A DNA stretch of 9,922 nucleotides from Anaerolineaceae bacterium UBA700 (GTDB lineage Bacteria > Chloroflexota > Anaerolineae > Anaerolineales > Anaerolineaceae). Numbering within the stretch: the first letter of the stretch is position 1; every line of letters begins with the position of its first letter. Shown in pieces: positions 1 to 5,772 of the stretch. The stretch lies in contig DBMK01000024.1 in assembly GCA_002298885.1 (NCBI GenBank), positions 1 to 9,922 of the forward strand, read 5' to 3'. The translations under genes and the position numbers were made by a program. Below the pieces are notes generated by a model. The model was not told the DNA's origin and did not search any database. It was given only the letters and a program-made list of their open reading frames with translations.

Positions 1-19
1 CTAATAGGGGGTGGGGCTT

Positions 20-66
20 TTTTGCCTTTATGAAAAAGGCAAAAGTCCAGTGGCCTTTTTCATGAA
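20..66. other. Competing inverted repeats (terminator- or leader-like structure)
   Basis: Two hairpins share sequence. Hairpin A pairs TTTTGCCTTT (20-29) with AAAGGCAAAA (35-44), a perfect 10-bp stem with a 5-nt loop. Hairpin B pairs ATGAAAAAGGC (30-40) with GCCTTTTTCAT (53-63), a perfect 11-bp stem extendable to 27/66 through a wobble, with a 12-nt loop. Positions 30-40 cannot be in both, so they are mutually exclusive. The AAAAAGGC...GCCTTTTT core also resembles a bidirectional intrinsic terminator for an upstream gene outside the window. Which role applies cannot be decided here. Confidence 0.4.
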
Positions 67-91
67 ACCCTCTCTTTGCACACCAGGGTTG

Positions 92-97
92 TAAAAT
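92..97 (+). promoter_or_regulatory. Weak candidate -10 box for the ABC exporter operon
   Basis: TAAAAT matches five of six consensus -10 bases and lies 30 nt before the GTG start. No good -35 box sits 16-18 bp upstream; TTGCAC at 76-81 is too close for this -10. The call is tentative. Confidence 0.25.
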
Positions 98-113
98 GAA
101 AATGACTTTAAAA

Positions 114-121
114 AGGGAGGT
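114..121 (+). promoter_or_regulatory. Ribosome binding site for the ABC ATPase gene
   Basis: AGGGAGGT lies 6 nt before the GTG at 128. This near-consensus Shine-Dalgarno decides in favour of the GTG start, since no ATG is suitably placed. Confidence 0.75.
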
Positions 122-127
122 GGATTT

Positions 128-1117
128 GTGGGAGAAGCGCAGATCGAAGTCCGTCAATTATCTAAAACCTATCGCGTTCCGGTGCGCCCGGCTGGGTTGA
201 GGGCGGCTTTAAAAAGCCTCACACGGCGCGAATATAACGACGTGCACGCCGTGCGCGACGTCAGCTTCAGCGTTGCCGCCGGCGAAATGGTTGGCCTGAT
301 CGGCCCCAACGGGGCGGGCAAGACCACCACGCTCAAGATGCTGTGCGGCCTGCTGCATCCCAGCCGCGGCGAGGCGCGGGTTGCCGGGCACGTCCCCTGG
401 CGGCGCGAGCACGCCTACCTGCGCAGCATCAGCATCATCCTGGGCAACAAGAGCCAGATGATCTGGGACATCCCGCCGATGGACTCGTTCCGCGTCCTGG
501 GCGAGATTTACGGCCTGCCGCCGGCGAGCCTGCGCCGCACGCTGGACGAGCTGATCGATCTGCTCGAAATGCGCGAGCTGCTCACCCGGCCGGTGCGCGC
601 CCTTTCCCTGGGCGAGCGCATGAAATGCGAGCTGGTAGCCGGCCTGCTGCACCGCCCGGCGGTCATGTTCCTCGACGAGCCCACGCTTGGCCTGGACGTC
701 TCGATGCAGCTCCGCCTGCGCAGCTTCCTGGCGGAGTTCAACCGCCGCAGCGGGGTTACGGTGATCCTCACCAGCCATTACATGGCCGACGTCATCGCCC
801 TCTGCCCGCGGGTGATCCTGATCCACCAGGGGCAGTTGCTGTACGACGGCGAGCTGAACGGCCTGGCGCAGCGGCTGGCTCCTTTTAAACTGCTGCGCGT
901 TACCGTGCGCCAGGAGAACGGCGACGGCTTCTGCTTTCCGGACGGGGTCGAGGTCGTCGAGCGCGACGCCGACCGCCTGACCCTGCGCGTCCCGCGGGCT
1001 GCTGCGCCTGCCATCACCGCCGAGCTGCTCCAATGCCTGCCGGTGATCGACCTGACCGTCGAGGACCCCCCGATCGAGGCGGTCATCGACCAGGTCTACC
1101 GCGAGGGGGGCGTATGA
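128..1117 (+). CDS. ABC-2 type exporter, ATP-binding protein
   Basis: This is the cytoplasmic ATPase of an ABC exporter, 329 aa. Visible motifs are Walker A GPNGAGKT (59-66), Q-loop Gln around 110, signature LSLGERMK (159-166), Walker B VMFLDEPT (179-186), D-loop GLDVS (188-192) and switch His217 in TSHYM. The signature has LSLGE in place of the textbook LSGGQ, which is common in NatA/DrrA-like ATPases. The last ~95 residues form the accessory C-terminal domain usual for this group. The GTG start has a strong Shine-Dalgarno 6 nt upstream. The stop overlaps the next gene as ATGA, implying translational coupling. Two integral membrane genes follow directly, so the product is taken to power a heteromeric permease, resembling the VepA-type (viologen exporter) layout. 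The substrate is unknown: drug, lipid or glycoconjugate export are all possible. Confidence 0.93.
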   Translation: MGEAQIEVRQLSKTYRVPVRPAGLRAALKSLTRREYNDVHAVRDVSFSVAAGEMVGLIGPNGAGKTTTLKMLCGLLHPSRGEARVAGHVPWRREHAYLRSISIILGNKSQMIWDIPPMDSFRVLGEIYGLPPASLRRTLDELIDLLEMRELLTRPVRALSLGERMKCELVAGLLHRPAVMFLDEPTLGLDVSMQLRLRSFLAEFNRRSGVTVILTSHYMADVIALCPRVILIHQGQLLYDGELNGLAQRLAPFKLLRVTVRQENGDGFCFPDGVEVVERDADRLTLRVPRAAAPAITAELLQCLPVIDLTVEDPPIEAVIDQVYREGGV

Positions 1118-1905
1118 ACCAGCGCGCCGGTTTTGCCCTCATCAAAGCCACCTGGGCTTCCTGGCTGCAGTACCGCAGCTTCTTCTTTATCCTGGCCTTT
1201 GGCTGGATGGTCCCGCCGCTGATTTACCTGCTGGTGTGGTCCACCGCCGCCGGCGGAAAGACCATCGGCGGCCTGACCCAGGGCGAATTTGTGGCTTATT
1301 ACCTGGTGTTGATCCTGGTAAACCAGGTAACTTATTCGCAGACCAACTGGACGGTCGGCGATTTGATCCGCTCCGGGCAGATGAACCGCCTGCTGATGCG
1401 TCCGGTGCATCCGATTTACGACGCGCTGGCTGGAGAGCTGGCCGGAAAAGTGGTCTACCTGGCGTTCGACGTGCCCGTGGTCGTCCTCCTGGCGTTGCTG
1501 CTGCACCCCGAGCTGCACCCAACCTTACCGAACCTGCTGGCCTTTGCACCGGCCCTGCTGATGGCCTGGGCGCTGCGCTTCTGTTGGGGCTATGCCCTGG
1601 CGCTGCTGGCTTTTTGGGCCACTCGCGCCGATGCGCTGCTGGCGGTGCAGGATGCATTGGTCTTTTTGTTGGCGGGGCAGGTGGCCCCCGTGGCTTTGCT
1701 GCCGGGTTTGTTGCACGATGCGGCGGTCGTGCTGCCCTTCCGCTACATGCTCGGTTTTCCGGTCGAGGTGCTCACCGGGCAGGTGGATGCGTCCGGGTTG
1801 GCTGCCGGGCTGGCGGTCCAAACGGCCTGGCTTGCCGCCGCCCTGGCGGTTTCGGTTGGGCTGTGGCGGCTGGGACTGCGCCGCTATTCGGCGCTGGGAG
1901 GATGA
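1114..1905 (+). CDS. ABC-2 family permease subunit 1 (ABC2_membrane_6-like)
   Basis: This is an integral membrane subunit of 263 aa. Hydrophobic segments lie roughly at residues 22-45, 57-75, 112-131, 140-168, 178-202 and 228-252, consistent with six membrane spans. A motif GQMNRLLMRPV (88-98) sits between spans two and three and recurs in modified form in the next gene. The C-terminus is basic (LRRYSALGG). I chose the ATG at 1114 because it overlaps the ATPase stop (ATGA); the reading frame stays open further upstream, but that part lies inside the ATPase gene. There is no separate promoter. The product should pair with the next permease to form the export channel. The family assignment (ABC-2 family, PF06182-like) is from recalled motif and size, without a search. 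Confidence 0.88.
   Translation: MNQRAGFALIKATWASWLQYRSFFFILAFGWMVPPLIYLLVWSTAAGGKTIGGLTQGEFVAYYLVLILVNQVTYSQTNWTVGDLIRSGQMNRLLMRPVHPIYDALAGELAGKVVYLAFDVPVVVLLALLLHPELHPTLPNLLAFAPALLMAWALRFCWGYALALLAFWATRADALLAVQDALVFLLAGQVAPVALLPGLLHDAAVVLPFRYMLGFPVEVLTGQVDASGLAAGLAVQTAWLAAALAVSVGLWRLGLRRYSALGG
1896..1902 (+). promoter_or_regulatory. Ribosome binding site for the second permease
   Basis: GGGAGGA lies 7 nt before the ATG at 1910. It overlaps the last codons of the preceding gene and fixes the start well inside a longer open frame. Confidence 0.7.
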
Positions 1906-1909
1906 ACGC

Positions 1910-2701
1910 ATGCATACTTTACGCTTGCTCGGCCAGTTCATGCGCACTTCTTTTCAAGAAGAGACCGCCTATCGGGCCAATTTTTGGATCGGCCTGGTGC
2001 ATTCGCTGCTCAACCTGGGCACCGGCGTGCTGGGGATCTGGGTGCTGTTCAGCCAGGTGGAAACCGTCCAGGGCTGGGATTTCGTCAAGACGCTGGCCCT
2101 GATGGGGGTCTACCTGACCGTCGGCGCCCTGAGAAATTTCGTAATCGCCCCCAGCCTGGACTCGCTCTCCGGCATGGACGGCGACGTGTGGAGCGGCCGG
2201 ATGGATTTCACCCTCATCCGCCCGGTCGACACCCAATTCCTGGTCAGTTTCCGTAAATGGCGCCCCTTTGCCCTGGTAGACCTGGCCCTGGGCCTGGGGG
2301 TGCTGGCGGTCGCCGTCTCGCGCCTGGAGCAGGCGCTGGCTCCCGCCTCCGTTGCGGCCTTTCTGGTCGCCTTGGCCGCCGCCATGGCCATCCTGTACGC
2401 CATCCAGCTCGCCTTCACCACCCTGGTCTTCTGGAGCCCAGGGGTATTGTTCACCTGGGTGTTCGACGGCGTCTTTCAGATCGCCCGCTACCCGATTGGC
2501 CTGTACCCGGGCTGGATGCGCCTGGTGCTGACCTGGATCATTCCGGTGGGCATGATCACAACCGTCCCCGCCCAGGCGCTCTCCGGCGATTTGACTCCCG
2601 GCATGCTGGCCGCAATGTGCGCGCTGGCTCTCGCCCTGTGCGCCGCCGCATCGCTCGCCTTCCACGCCGGCATGCGCCGCTACGCCAGCGCCTCCAGTTG
2701 A
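1910..2701 (+). CDS. ABC-2 family permease subunit 2 (ABC2_membrane_6-like)
   Basis: This is the second integral membrane subunit, again exactly 263 aa. Hydrophobic stretches are near residues 25-48, 60-80, 119-136, 144-175, 178-200 and 230-251. GRMDFTLIRPV (96-106) matches GQMNRLLMRPV of the first permease, and the C-terminus again ends in an RRY-containing basic tail (MRRYASASS). The segment RYPIGLYPGWMRL followed by WIIPVGMITTVPAQAL (193-223) is, from memory, typical of this ABC-2 subgroup. The open frame extends upstream to 1592, but the ATG at 1910 has GGGAGGA 7 nt before it and only 4 bp separate it from the previous stop. The two permeases look like ancient paralogues forming a heterodimer with the ATPase. 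The substrate is unknown. Confidence 0.88.
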   Translation: MHTLRLLGQFMRTSFQEETAYRANFWIGLVHSLLNLGTGVLGIWVLFSQVETVQGWDFVKTLALMGVYLTVGALRNFVIAPSLDSLSGMDGDVWSGRMDFTLIRPVDTQFLVSFRKWRPFALVDLALGLGVLAVAVSRLEQALAPASVAAFLVALAAAMAILYAIQLAFTTLVFWSPGVLFTWVFDGVFQIARYPIGLYPGWMRLVLTWIIPVGMITTVPAQALSGDLTPGMLAAMCALALALCAAASLAFHAGMRRYASASS

Positions 2702-2717
2702 TTCGAGCGGAGGAATC

Positions 2718-2772
2718 GTAGTAACGACTTTAGTCGTTTCCTGCCAGGTGTAACGACTAAAGTCGTCACTAC
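2718..2772. repeat. REP/BIME-like double palindrome between convergent genes
   Basis: Two 21-nt arms (2718-2738 and 2752-2772) are inverted copies with a single mismatch, separated by 13 nt. Each arm is itself a small palindrome: AACGACT-TT-AGTCGTT on the left and AACGACT-AA-AGTCGTC on the right. This nested symmetry is typical of REP pairs. The unit sits just after the permease stop and 34 bp beyond the stop of the convergent MaoC gene. It could fold into a long hairpin in both transcripts and act as a bidirectional terminator, although no T-tract follows. I recall similar ACGACTTTAGTCGT units in Chloroflexota genomes, which is not verified here. Confidence 0.75.
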
Positions 2773-2806
2773 AATTGGGATGGCAAACGCTTGAAATATC
2801 CCCCGT

Positions 2807-3271
2807 TTATTTCTCCCGGCTCGCCACCAGCTCGAGCCAGCGCCCGCTCTGCACGATCTTGCCCTCCTGGTTGAGGACCTCGACCTCGAAGGTGACCATG
2901 CCGCCCTTCAGGCGCGGGACGCGCTTCAACTCGCCCACGGTGGCCCGAGCGTGGATGGTGTCGCCGATGTAGACCGGCAGGCTGAACTTCCAGGTCAGCT
3001 CGCGGAAGGCCAGGACAGTGCCGGTCAGCAGGCCGAGCTGCACCAGCAGCCCGCTGGCAATGGCCAGGCCCAGCAGTCCGTGCGCCACCCGCGCCCCGAA
3101 TCCAGCCTGGCGGGCGTATTCGGCGTCGGTATGCAGCCGGGTAAAATCGCCCGAGAGGCCGGCAAAGGCTACGATGTCGGCCTCGGTCACGGTTCGCCCG
3201 GCGGTCTCGGCTACCTGTCCCAGGCTGAATTCCTCGAAATACAGTCCATGCGGCGTAAAGGCATCGCTCAT
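2807..3271 (-). CDS. MaoC-like (R)-specific enoyl-CoA hydratase / dehydratase
   Basis: This is a single-hotdog protein of 154 aa, the usual size for monodomain MaoC/PhaJ-type hydratases, which hydrate trans-2-enoyl-CoA thioesters in the cytoplasm. The hydratase motif reads AGLSGDFTRLHTDAEYA (37-53), with the expected catalytic pair Asp42 and His47; the usual SGDxNPxHxD has FTRL in place of xNPx. RVAHG follows (about 61-65), then a long hydrophobic helix. A later stretch around LPVYIGDTIHARATV fits the second half of the hotdog sheet. The ATG at 3271 is preceded by only a weak Shine-Dalgarno. It diverges from the oxidoreductase gene and converges on the exporter operon across a REP-like unit. 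The actual acyl-CoA substrate is unknown; it may also be a thioester-binding protein in another pathway. Confidence 0.88.
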   Translation of the reverse strand: MSDAFTPHGLYFEEFSLGQVAETAGRTVTEADIVAFAGLSGDFTRLHTDAEYARQAGFGARVAHGLLGLAIASGLLVQLGLLTGTVLAFRELTWKFSLPVYIGDTIHARATVGELKRVPRLKGGMVTFEVEVLNQEGKIVQSGRWLELVASREK

Positions 3272-3298
3272 TTGTTTTCTCGCTGTTCGTTTGCTGAG

Positions 3299-3304
3299 AT
3301 TATA
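3299..3304 (-). promoter_or_regulatory. Extended -10 promoter of the MaoC-like gene
   Basis: On the minus strand the sequence reads TGCTATAAT, a perfect TATAAT preceded by the TGn extension. Transcription would start near 3292, giving a ~20-nt leader before the ATG at 3271. No clear -35 box is present, as is common for extended -10 promoters. Confidence 0.6.
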
Positions 3305-3329
3305 GCATCGGGATCCTTTGACCTGATCC

Positions 3330-3362
3330 AGACATCCGAAGTCTTGCAGACTTCGGATGTCT
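3330..3362. repeat. Perfect 15-bp-arm palindrome between divergent promoters
   Basis: AGACATCCGAAGTCT (3330-3344) and AGACTTCGGATGTCT (3348-3362) are perfect reverse complements around a 3-nt TGC spacer. The palindrome occupies the -35 zone of the oxidoreductase promoter (TATAAT at 3372) and lies just upstream of the -35 zone of the oppositely directed MaoC promoter. It may be a dispersed REP-type unit, an operator controlling both genes, or both. Confidence 0.75.
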
Positions 3363-3371
3363 TGGCGCGGA

Positions 3372-3377
3372 TATAAT
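3372..3377 (+). promoter_or_regulatory. -10 box of the oxidoreductase gene (candidate leaderless mRNA)
   Basis: A perfect TATAAT lies only 6 nt before the ATG at 3384, so the expected transcription start falls on or next to the A of the start codon. No Shine-Dalgarno precedes the ATG. A recognisable -35 box is absent because the palindrome fills that position. Confidence 0.55.
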
Positions 3378-3383
3378 TAAATC

Positions 3384-4367
3384 ATGAATCCTGACCCAAA
3401 ACCGCTCAATATCATCGTCGTTGGCGCCGGGGGGATCGCCCGCAAGGCATATCTCCCCCTGCTGCGCACCTGGCCGGGCGTGCGCATCGCCGGCCTGTTC
3501 AGCCGCACCCAAGAGACGGTCGACCAGGTGTGCCGGGATTGGCAGATCGATACCGGCACAACCCGCCTGGAGGACCTGCTGGAGCGCCGTCCGGACGCTG
3601 CCATCCTTCTCACCAACACCGCCTCGCATTACGAGCTGGCGCGGCGCATCCTGGACGTCGGGGTCGACGTTTACCTCGAAAAGCCGGCCACGGATGCCTC
3701 GTCCACGGCACGCGCCCTGGCCGACCAGGCAGCCGCCGGCGGGCAGGTGCTGATGGTCGGATTCAACCGGCGCTACGCCCTGCTATACCAGAAGGCCAGG
3801 GACCTTTTCGCCGGTCGCAAGATTTACCAGGTCCTGGTCGAAAAACACCGCCCCACGGCCTTCCACGTTTCGCTTTACAACAATTATCTCGACGATACCA
3901 TCCACCAGATCGACCTGGTGCGCTATTTCTGCGGCGAAGTCCAGCCGCTGCACACGTCCTTCAGTATGCGGCAGGGCCGAGTCTTTGATGCTGCCAGTGT
4001 GATGGGCCTGGCGGGAGGCGGGCGGGCGGTGGTGCTCACCTGCCTGCAGGCCGGCGCCTGGCAGGAGCGGGTGACGATCCACGGCGACAAGCTGAGCGTG
4101 GAGGTCAGCGCCTTTCGCGAGCTGCGGGTGAAATATCCGGACCACGAGGAAGTGTACGGCGGCGACCGCCCGGGCCGCTGGATGTCGGAGCTGACCGAGC
4201 GCGGTTTCAGCGGCGAGCTGGCCCATTTCTTCGATTGCGTGCGCAGCCGCACCACGCCCTCACCGGACGGATACGAAGCTGCTAAAACGCAGGAGCTGGT
4301 CGAAGCTCTCACGCGCCTCGCCGGCGAGCAGCCTATCTTTTTACCTTACGCCGAGGGAGAAATTTAG
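3384..4367 (+). CDS. Gfo/Idh/MocA family NAD(P)-dependent oxidoreductase
   Basis: This is a 327-aa cytoplasmic oxidoreductase. The N-terminal Rossmann half shows VVGAGGIAR (12-20) for dinucleotide binding. The family signature EKP is at 99-101 (YLEKPATD), followed by GFNRRY (126-131). In the C-terminal alpha/beta half, DDTIHQIDLVRYF (170-182) supplies the catalytic-type Asp171/His174/Asp177 cluster. Family members typically oxidise or reduce a hydroxyl of a sugar, inositol or related polyol; the exact substrate cannot be told. Length is normal, at the short end. The ATG at 3384 is supported by TATAAT just upstream and by the lack of any Shine-Dalgarno, which suggests a leaderless message. The small cupin gene follows after 64 bp on the same strand and may be co-transcribed. 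Confidence 0.93.
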   Translation: MNPDPKPLNIIVVGAGGIARKAYLPLLRTWPGVRIAGLFSRTQETVDQVCRDWQIDTGTTRLEDLLERRPDAAILLTNTASHYELARRILDVGVDVYLEKPATDASSTARALADQAAAGGQVLMVGFNRRYALLYQKARDLFAGRKIYQVLVEKHRPTAFHVSLYNNYLDDTIHQIDLVRYFCGEVQPLHTSFSMRQGRVFDAASVMGLAGGGRAVVLTCLQAGAWQERVTIHGDKLSVEVSAFRELRVKYPDHEEVYGGDRPGRWMSELTERGFSGELAHFFDCVRSRTTPSPDGYEAAKTQELVEALTRLAGEQPIFLPYAEGEI

Positions 4368-4369
4368 AA

Positions 4370-4412
4370 AAATGGATGCGGCAGACTGTGGAACAGCCTG
4401 GCGCATCCATTT
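4370..4412 (+). other. Imperfect 43-nt hairpin upstream of the cupin gene
   Basis: AAATGGATGCG (4370-4380) pairs perfectly with CGCATCCATTT (4402-4412). Inside, CAG/CTG and CTGT/ACAG continue the stem with two single mismatches down to a GGA loop (4390-4392), giving 18 of 20 pairs. It begins three bases after the oxidoreductase stop and ends 6 nt before the cupin ribosome binding site. The A-rich left flank and TTT right edge are terminator-like but the T-run is short. It may be a partial terminator, attenuator or mRNA-stability hairpin. Confidence 0.6.
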
Positions 4413-4418
4413 ATGCAC

Positions 4419-4426
4419 AGGGGAGG
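4419..4426 (+). promoter_or_regulatory. Ribosome binding site of the cupin gene
   Basis: AGGGGAGG lies 5 nt before the ATG at 4432 and selects this start over the in-frame ATG at 4372, which sits inside the hairpin and lacks a Shine-Dalgarno. Confidence 0.75.
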
Positions 4427-4431
4427 TTTTT

Positions 4432-4788
4432 ATGGATAAGGTAAACGTTGCGCAAAAATTTACGCTTTTTAACGAAACCTGGCACCCGCGCATCGTGGGC
4501 GAATTGAACGGTTCGTACATCAAGATTGCCAAGTTTAGCGGTGAATTCGTCTGACACCACCACGATAACGAGGACGAATTGTTCCTGGTCTTCAAGGGCC
4601 ACCTGGTCATCAAGCTGCGCGACCGGGATCTGCACCTGGACCCGGGCGAATTCGTCATCATCCCCAAGGGCGTCGACCACTGCCCGGTGGCCGAAGAAGA
4701 GGTCCACGCCATGTTGATCGAGCCCATCTCCACCCTGAACACCGGCAACGTGCAGAACGAGCGCACCGTCCAGGCGGAATGGATTTAG
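4432..4788 (+). pseudogene. Small cupin-domain protein interrupted by an in-frame TGA (Trp41 position)
   Basis: Reading through the TGA at 4552-4554 gives one 118-residue single-domain cupin. Codons 1-40 run to GEFV. After the TGA, cupin motif 1 continues as HHHDNEDELFLVFKG (42-56), with metal ligands His42, His44 and Glu49. Motif 2 is GEFVIIPKGVDH (72-83), with ligand His83. From memory, close relatives read GEFVWHHH, so TGA stands where TGG (Trp) is expected, a one-base G-to-A change. Both flanks stay in the same frame with gene-like codon use and no other lesion. It has a strong ribosome binding site and may be co-transcribed with the oxidoreductase. It could be a fresh nonsense mutation, a sequencing or assembly error, or a readthrough codon. 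Without readthrough the 40-aa product lacks all metal ligands. The cupin's function is unknown. Confidence 0.75.
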
Positions 4789-4802
4789 GCTTCAGCCTTT
4801 TT
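4787..4802 (+). terminator. Weak candidate terminator after the cupin gene
   Basis: AGGC-TTCA-GCCT forms a short 4-bp stem followed by a T-run (4798-4802). It starts in the cupin TAG stop and runs into the 3' end of the convergent SDR gene. The stem is short for an intrinsic terminator, so the call is tentative. Confidence 0.3.
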
Positions 4803-5730
4803 GGTACCAGCGCACAGTCGCTTGAATGGCTTCTTCCAACGGAGTGGCCGTAATGCCGAACGTTTTCTCGAAGCGGCTTGAATCGACCACGAAATCCTCT
4901 TCAAACTCGTACAGCATCTCTGCCAGCTCGCGCATCAGCGGATTGAACAGGCCCAGCCCCTGGATCAACAGGCGCGGCGCGGCCTGGATGTGCGGCTTTT
5001 GGCCGGCGGCCCGGCAGATCAGCTCGATGAAGGCCCGTGTGGAGACCGTGCGCGGGCTGGGCAGGTGCCAGGCCTGCCCCAGGGCTTCGTCGCGCTCTCC
5101 CAGCAGCACCAGGCCGCGGGCGATATCCGGGACGTAGGTGTATGTGTGCGCCAGGTTTGGGTTGCCCAACACCTGCACGGCCCTGCTGCGAACGGCGGGG
5201 CCGAACATGCGCTCACCGGAGGCCGAATCGATCACGCCTGGCCCGAAGAAATCCGAGGCGCGCCCGATGGCGACCCGCACTGTGCCTTTTGCGTGCGCTT
5301 CCTGCAGCGTTTCGGTCATGCGCGCCCGCGTGATACCCTTGCGGGTCTTGGCCGCGTACGGCAGGTCTTCGGTCATCGGCTGGCCGTGGGTCGGGCCATA
5401 CATGTAGACGTTTTCCATGACCACCAGCTTCGCCCCGGCGGAGGCTGCGCCCGCCAGCACCCCGGCCTGCAGCCGGGGGAACTCCTCCGGCCAGCGGGTA
5501 TAGGGGGCGTTGGCGCAGTTATAGACCACTGCCGCTCCCCGGCACAGCGCTCGCGTCGATTCGGGGTCAGCCGCGTCGCCGCGCAGGACTTCAACCCCGG
5601 CCGGAGCGTCCAGGCTGCCGCTGCGGTTCACGATGCGCACCTGTTTTCCCTCTGCCGCCAGCCGGCGGATAACCGCCTGCCCGACCGGCCCCGATCCGAA
5701 AATTACATGGATTTCACCAACTGTATTCAT
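4792..5730 (-). CDS. Atypical SDR / NAD-dependent epimerase-like protein
   Basis: This is a 312-aa protein of the extended or atypical SDR superfamily. The N-terminal Rossmann motif is FGSGPVGQ (11-18), followed by RIVNRSG (32-38) at the end of the second strand, which suggests NADP(H) preference. VMENVYMYGP (104-113) is where classical members have (S/T)S-x-x-YG. TRKGITRARM (129-138) occupies the place of the catalytic YxxxK, which I cannot find. GRASDFFGPGV (156-166) and HTYTYVPDIARGL (195-207) are typical of the fold's later strands and substrate loop. The ATG at 5730 has AGGAAA about 7 nt upstream. The stop is 3 bp from the convergent cupin stop. The TetR gene lies 113 bp upstream on the same strand, so it may control this gene. 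It may be a reductase, an epimerase, or a non-catalytic NmrA-like sensor. Confidence 0.85.
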   Translation of the reverse strand: MNTVGEIHVIFGSGPVGQAVIRRLAAEGKQVRIVNRSGSLDAPAGVEVLRGDAADPESTRALCRGAAVVYNCANAPYTRWPEEFPRLQAGVLAGAASAGAKLVVMENVYMYGPTHGQPMTEDLPYAAKTRKGITRARMTETLQEAHAKGTVRVAIGRASDFFGPGVIDSASGERMFGPAVRSRAVQVLGNPNLAHTYTYVPDIARGLVLLGERDEALGQAWHLPSPRTVSTRAFIELICRAAGQKPHIQAAPRLLIQGLGLFNPLMRELAEMLYEFEEDFVVDSSRFEKTFGITATPLEEAIQATVRWYQKG

Positions 5731-5757
5731 TCAAATTTCCTTTCCTCGCCCTCTATT

Positions 5758-5772
5758 GGGGTCCGCGACCCC
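5758..5772. repeat. 15-bp palindrome upstream of the SDR gene
   Basis: GGGGTC-CGC-GACCCC is a perfect 6-bp-arm inverted repeat located 28-42 nt before the SDR start. It could be a leader hairpin, an operator, or another REP-like unit. It lies in the 113-bp gap between tetR-like and SDR genes, in which I find no convincing promoter. A weaker repeat, GGTGT...ACACC (5796-5814), is nearby. Confidence 0.5.

Noticed and set aside
209..1033. Long antisense open frame (274 codons) opposite the ABC ATPase gene
   Set aside because: It mirrors the high-GC codon structure of the real gene, has no ribosome binding site and no recognisable domain, whereas the sense frame carries all ABC motifs.
1236..2102. 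Open frame of 288 codons across both permease genes
   Set aside because: It is Arg/Gly/Pro-rich out-of-frame translation of GC-rich DNA; the two in-frame permeases have membrane spans, start signals and tight spacing.
2702..3383. CRISPR array from repeated palindromes
   Set aside because: The palindromes at 2718-2772 and 3330-3362 differ in sequence and occur once each, without regularly spaced direct repeats.
4372..4434. Upstream in-frame ATG as start of the cupin gene
   Set aside because: It lies within the hairpin, lacks a ribosome binding site, and the added residues do not look like a cupin N-terminus; ATG at 4432 has a strong ribosome binding site.
4552..4620. Selenocysteine at the cupin TGA
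   Set aside because: Expected residue is Trp, not Cys, and I see only a weak 5-bp stem about 30 nt downstream, with no convincing bacterial SECIS loop.
4432..4788. Alternative genetic code with TGA read as Trp throughout
   Set aside because: TGA ends at least five other genes here at sensible points (1115-1117, 1903-1905, 2699-2701, SDR stop, 7611-7613).
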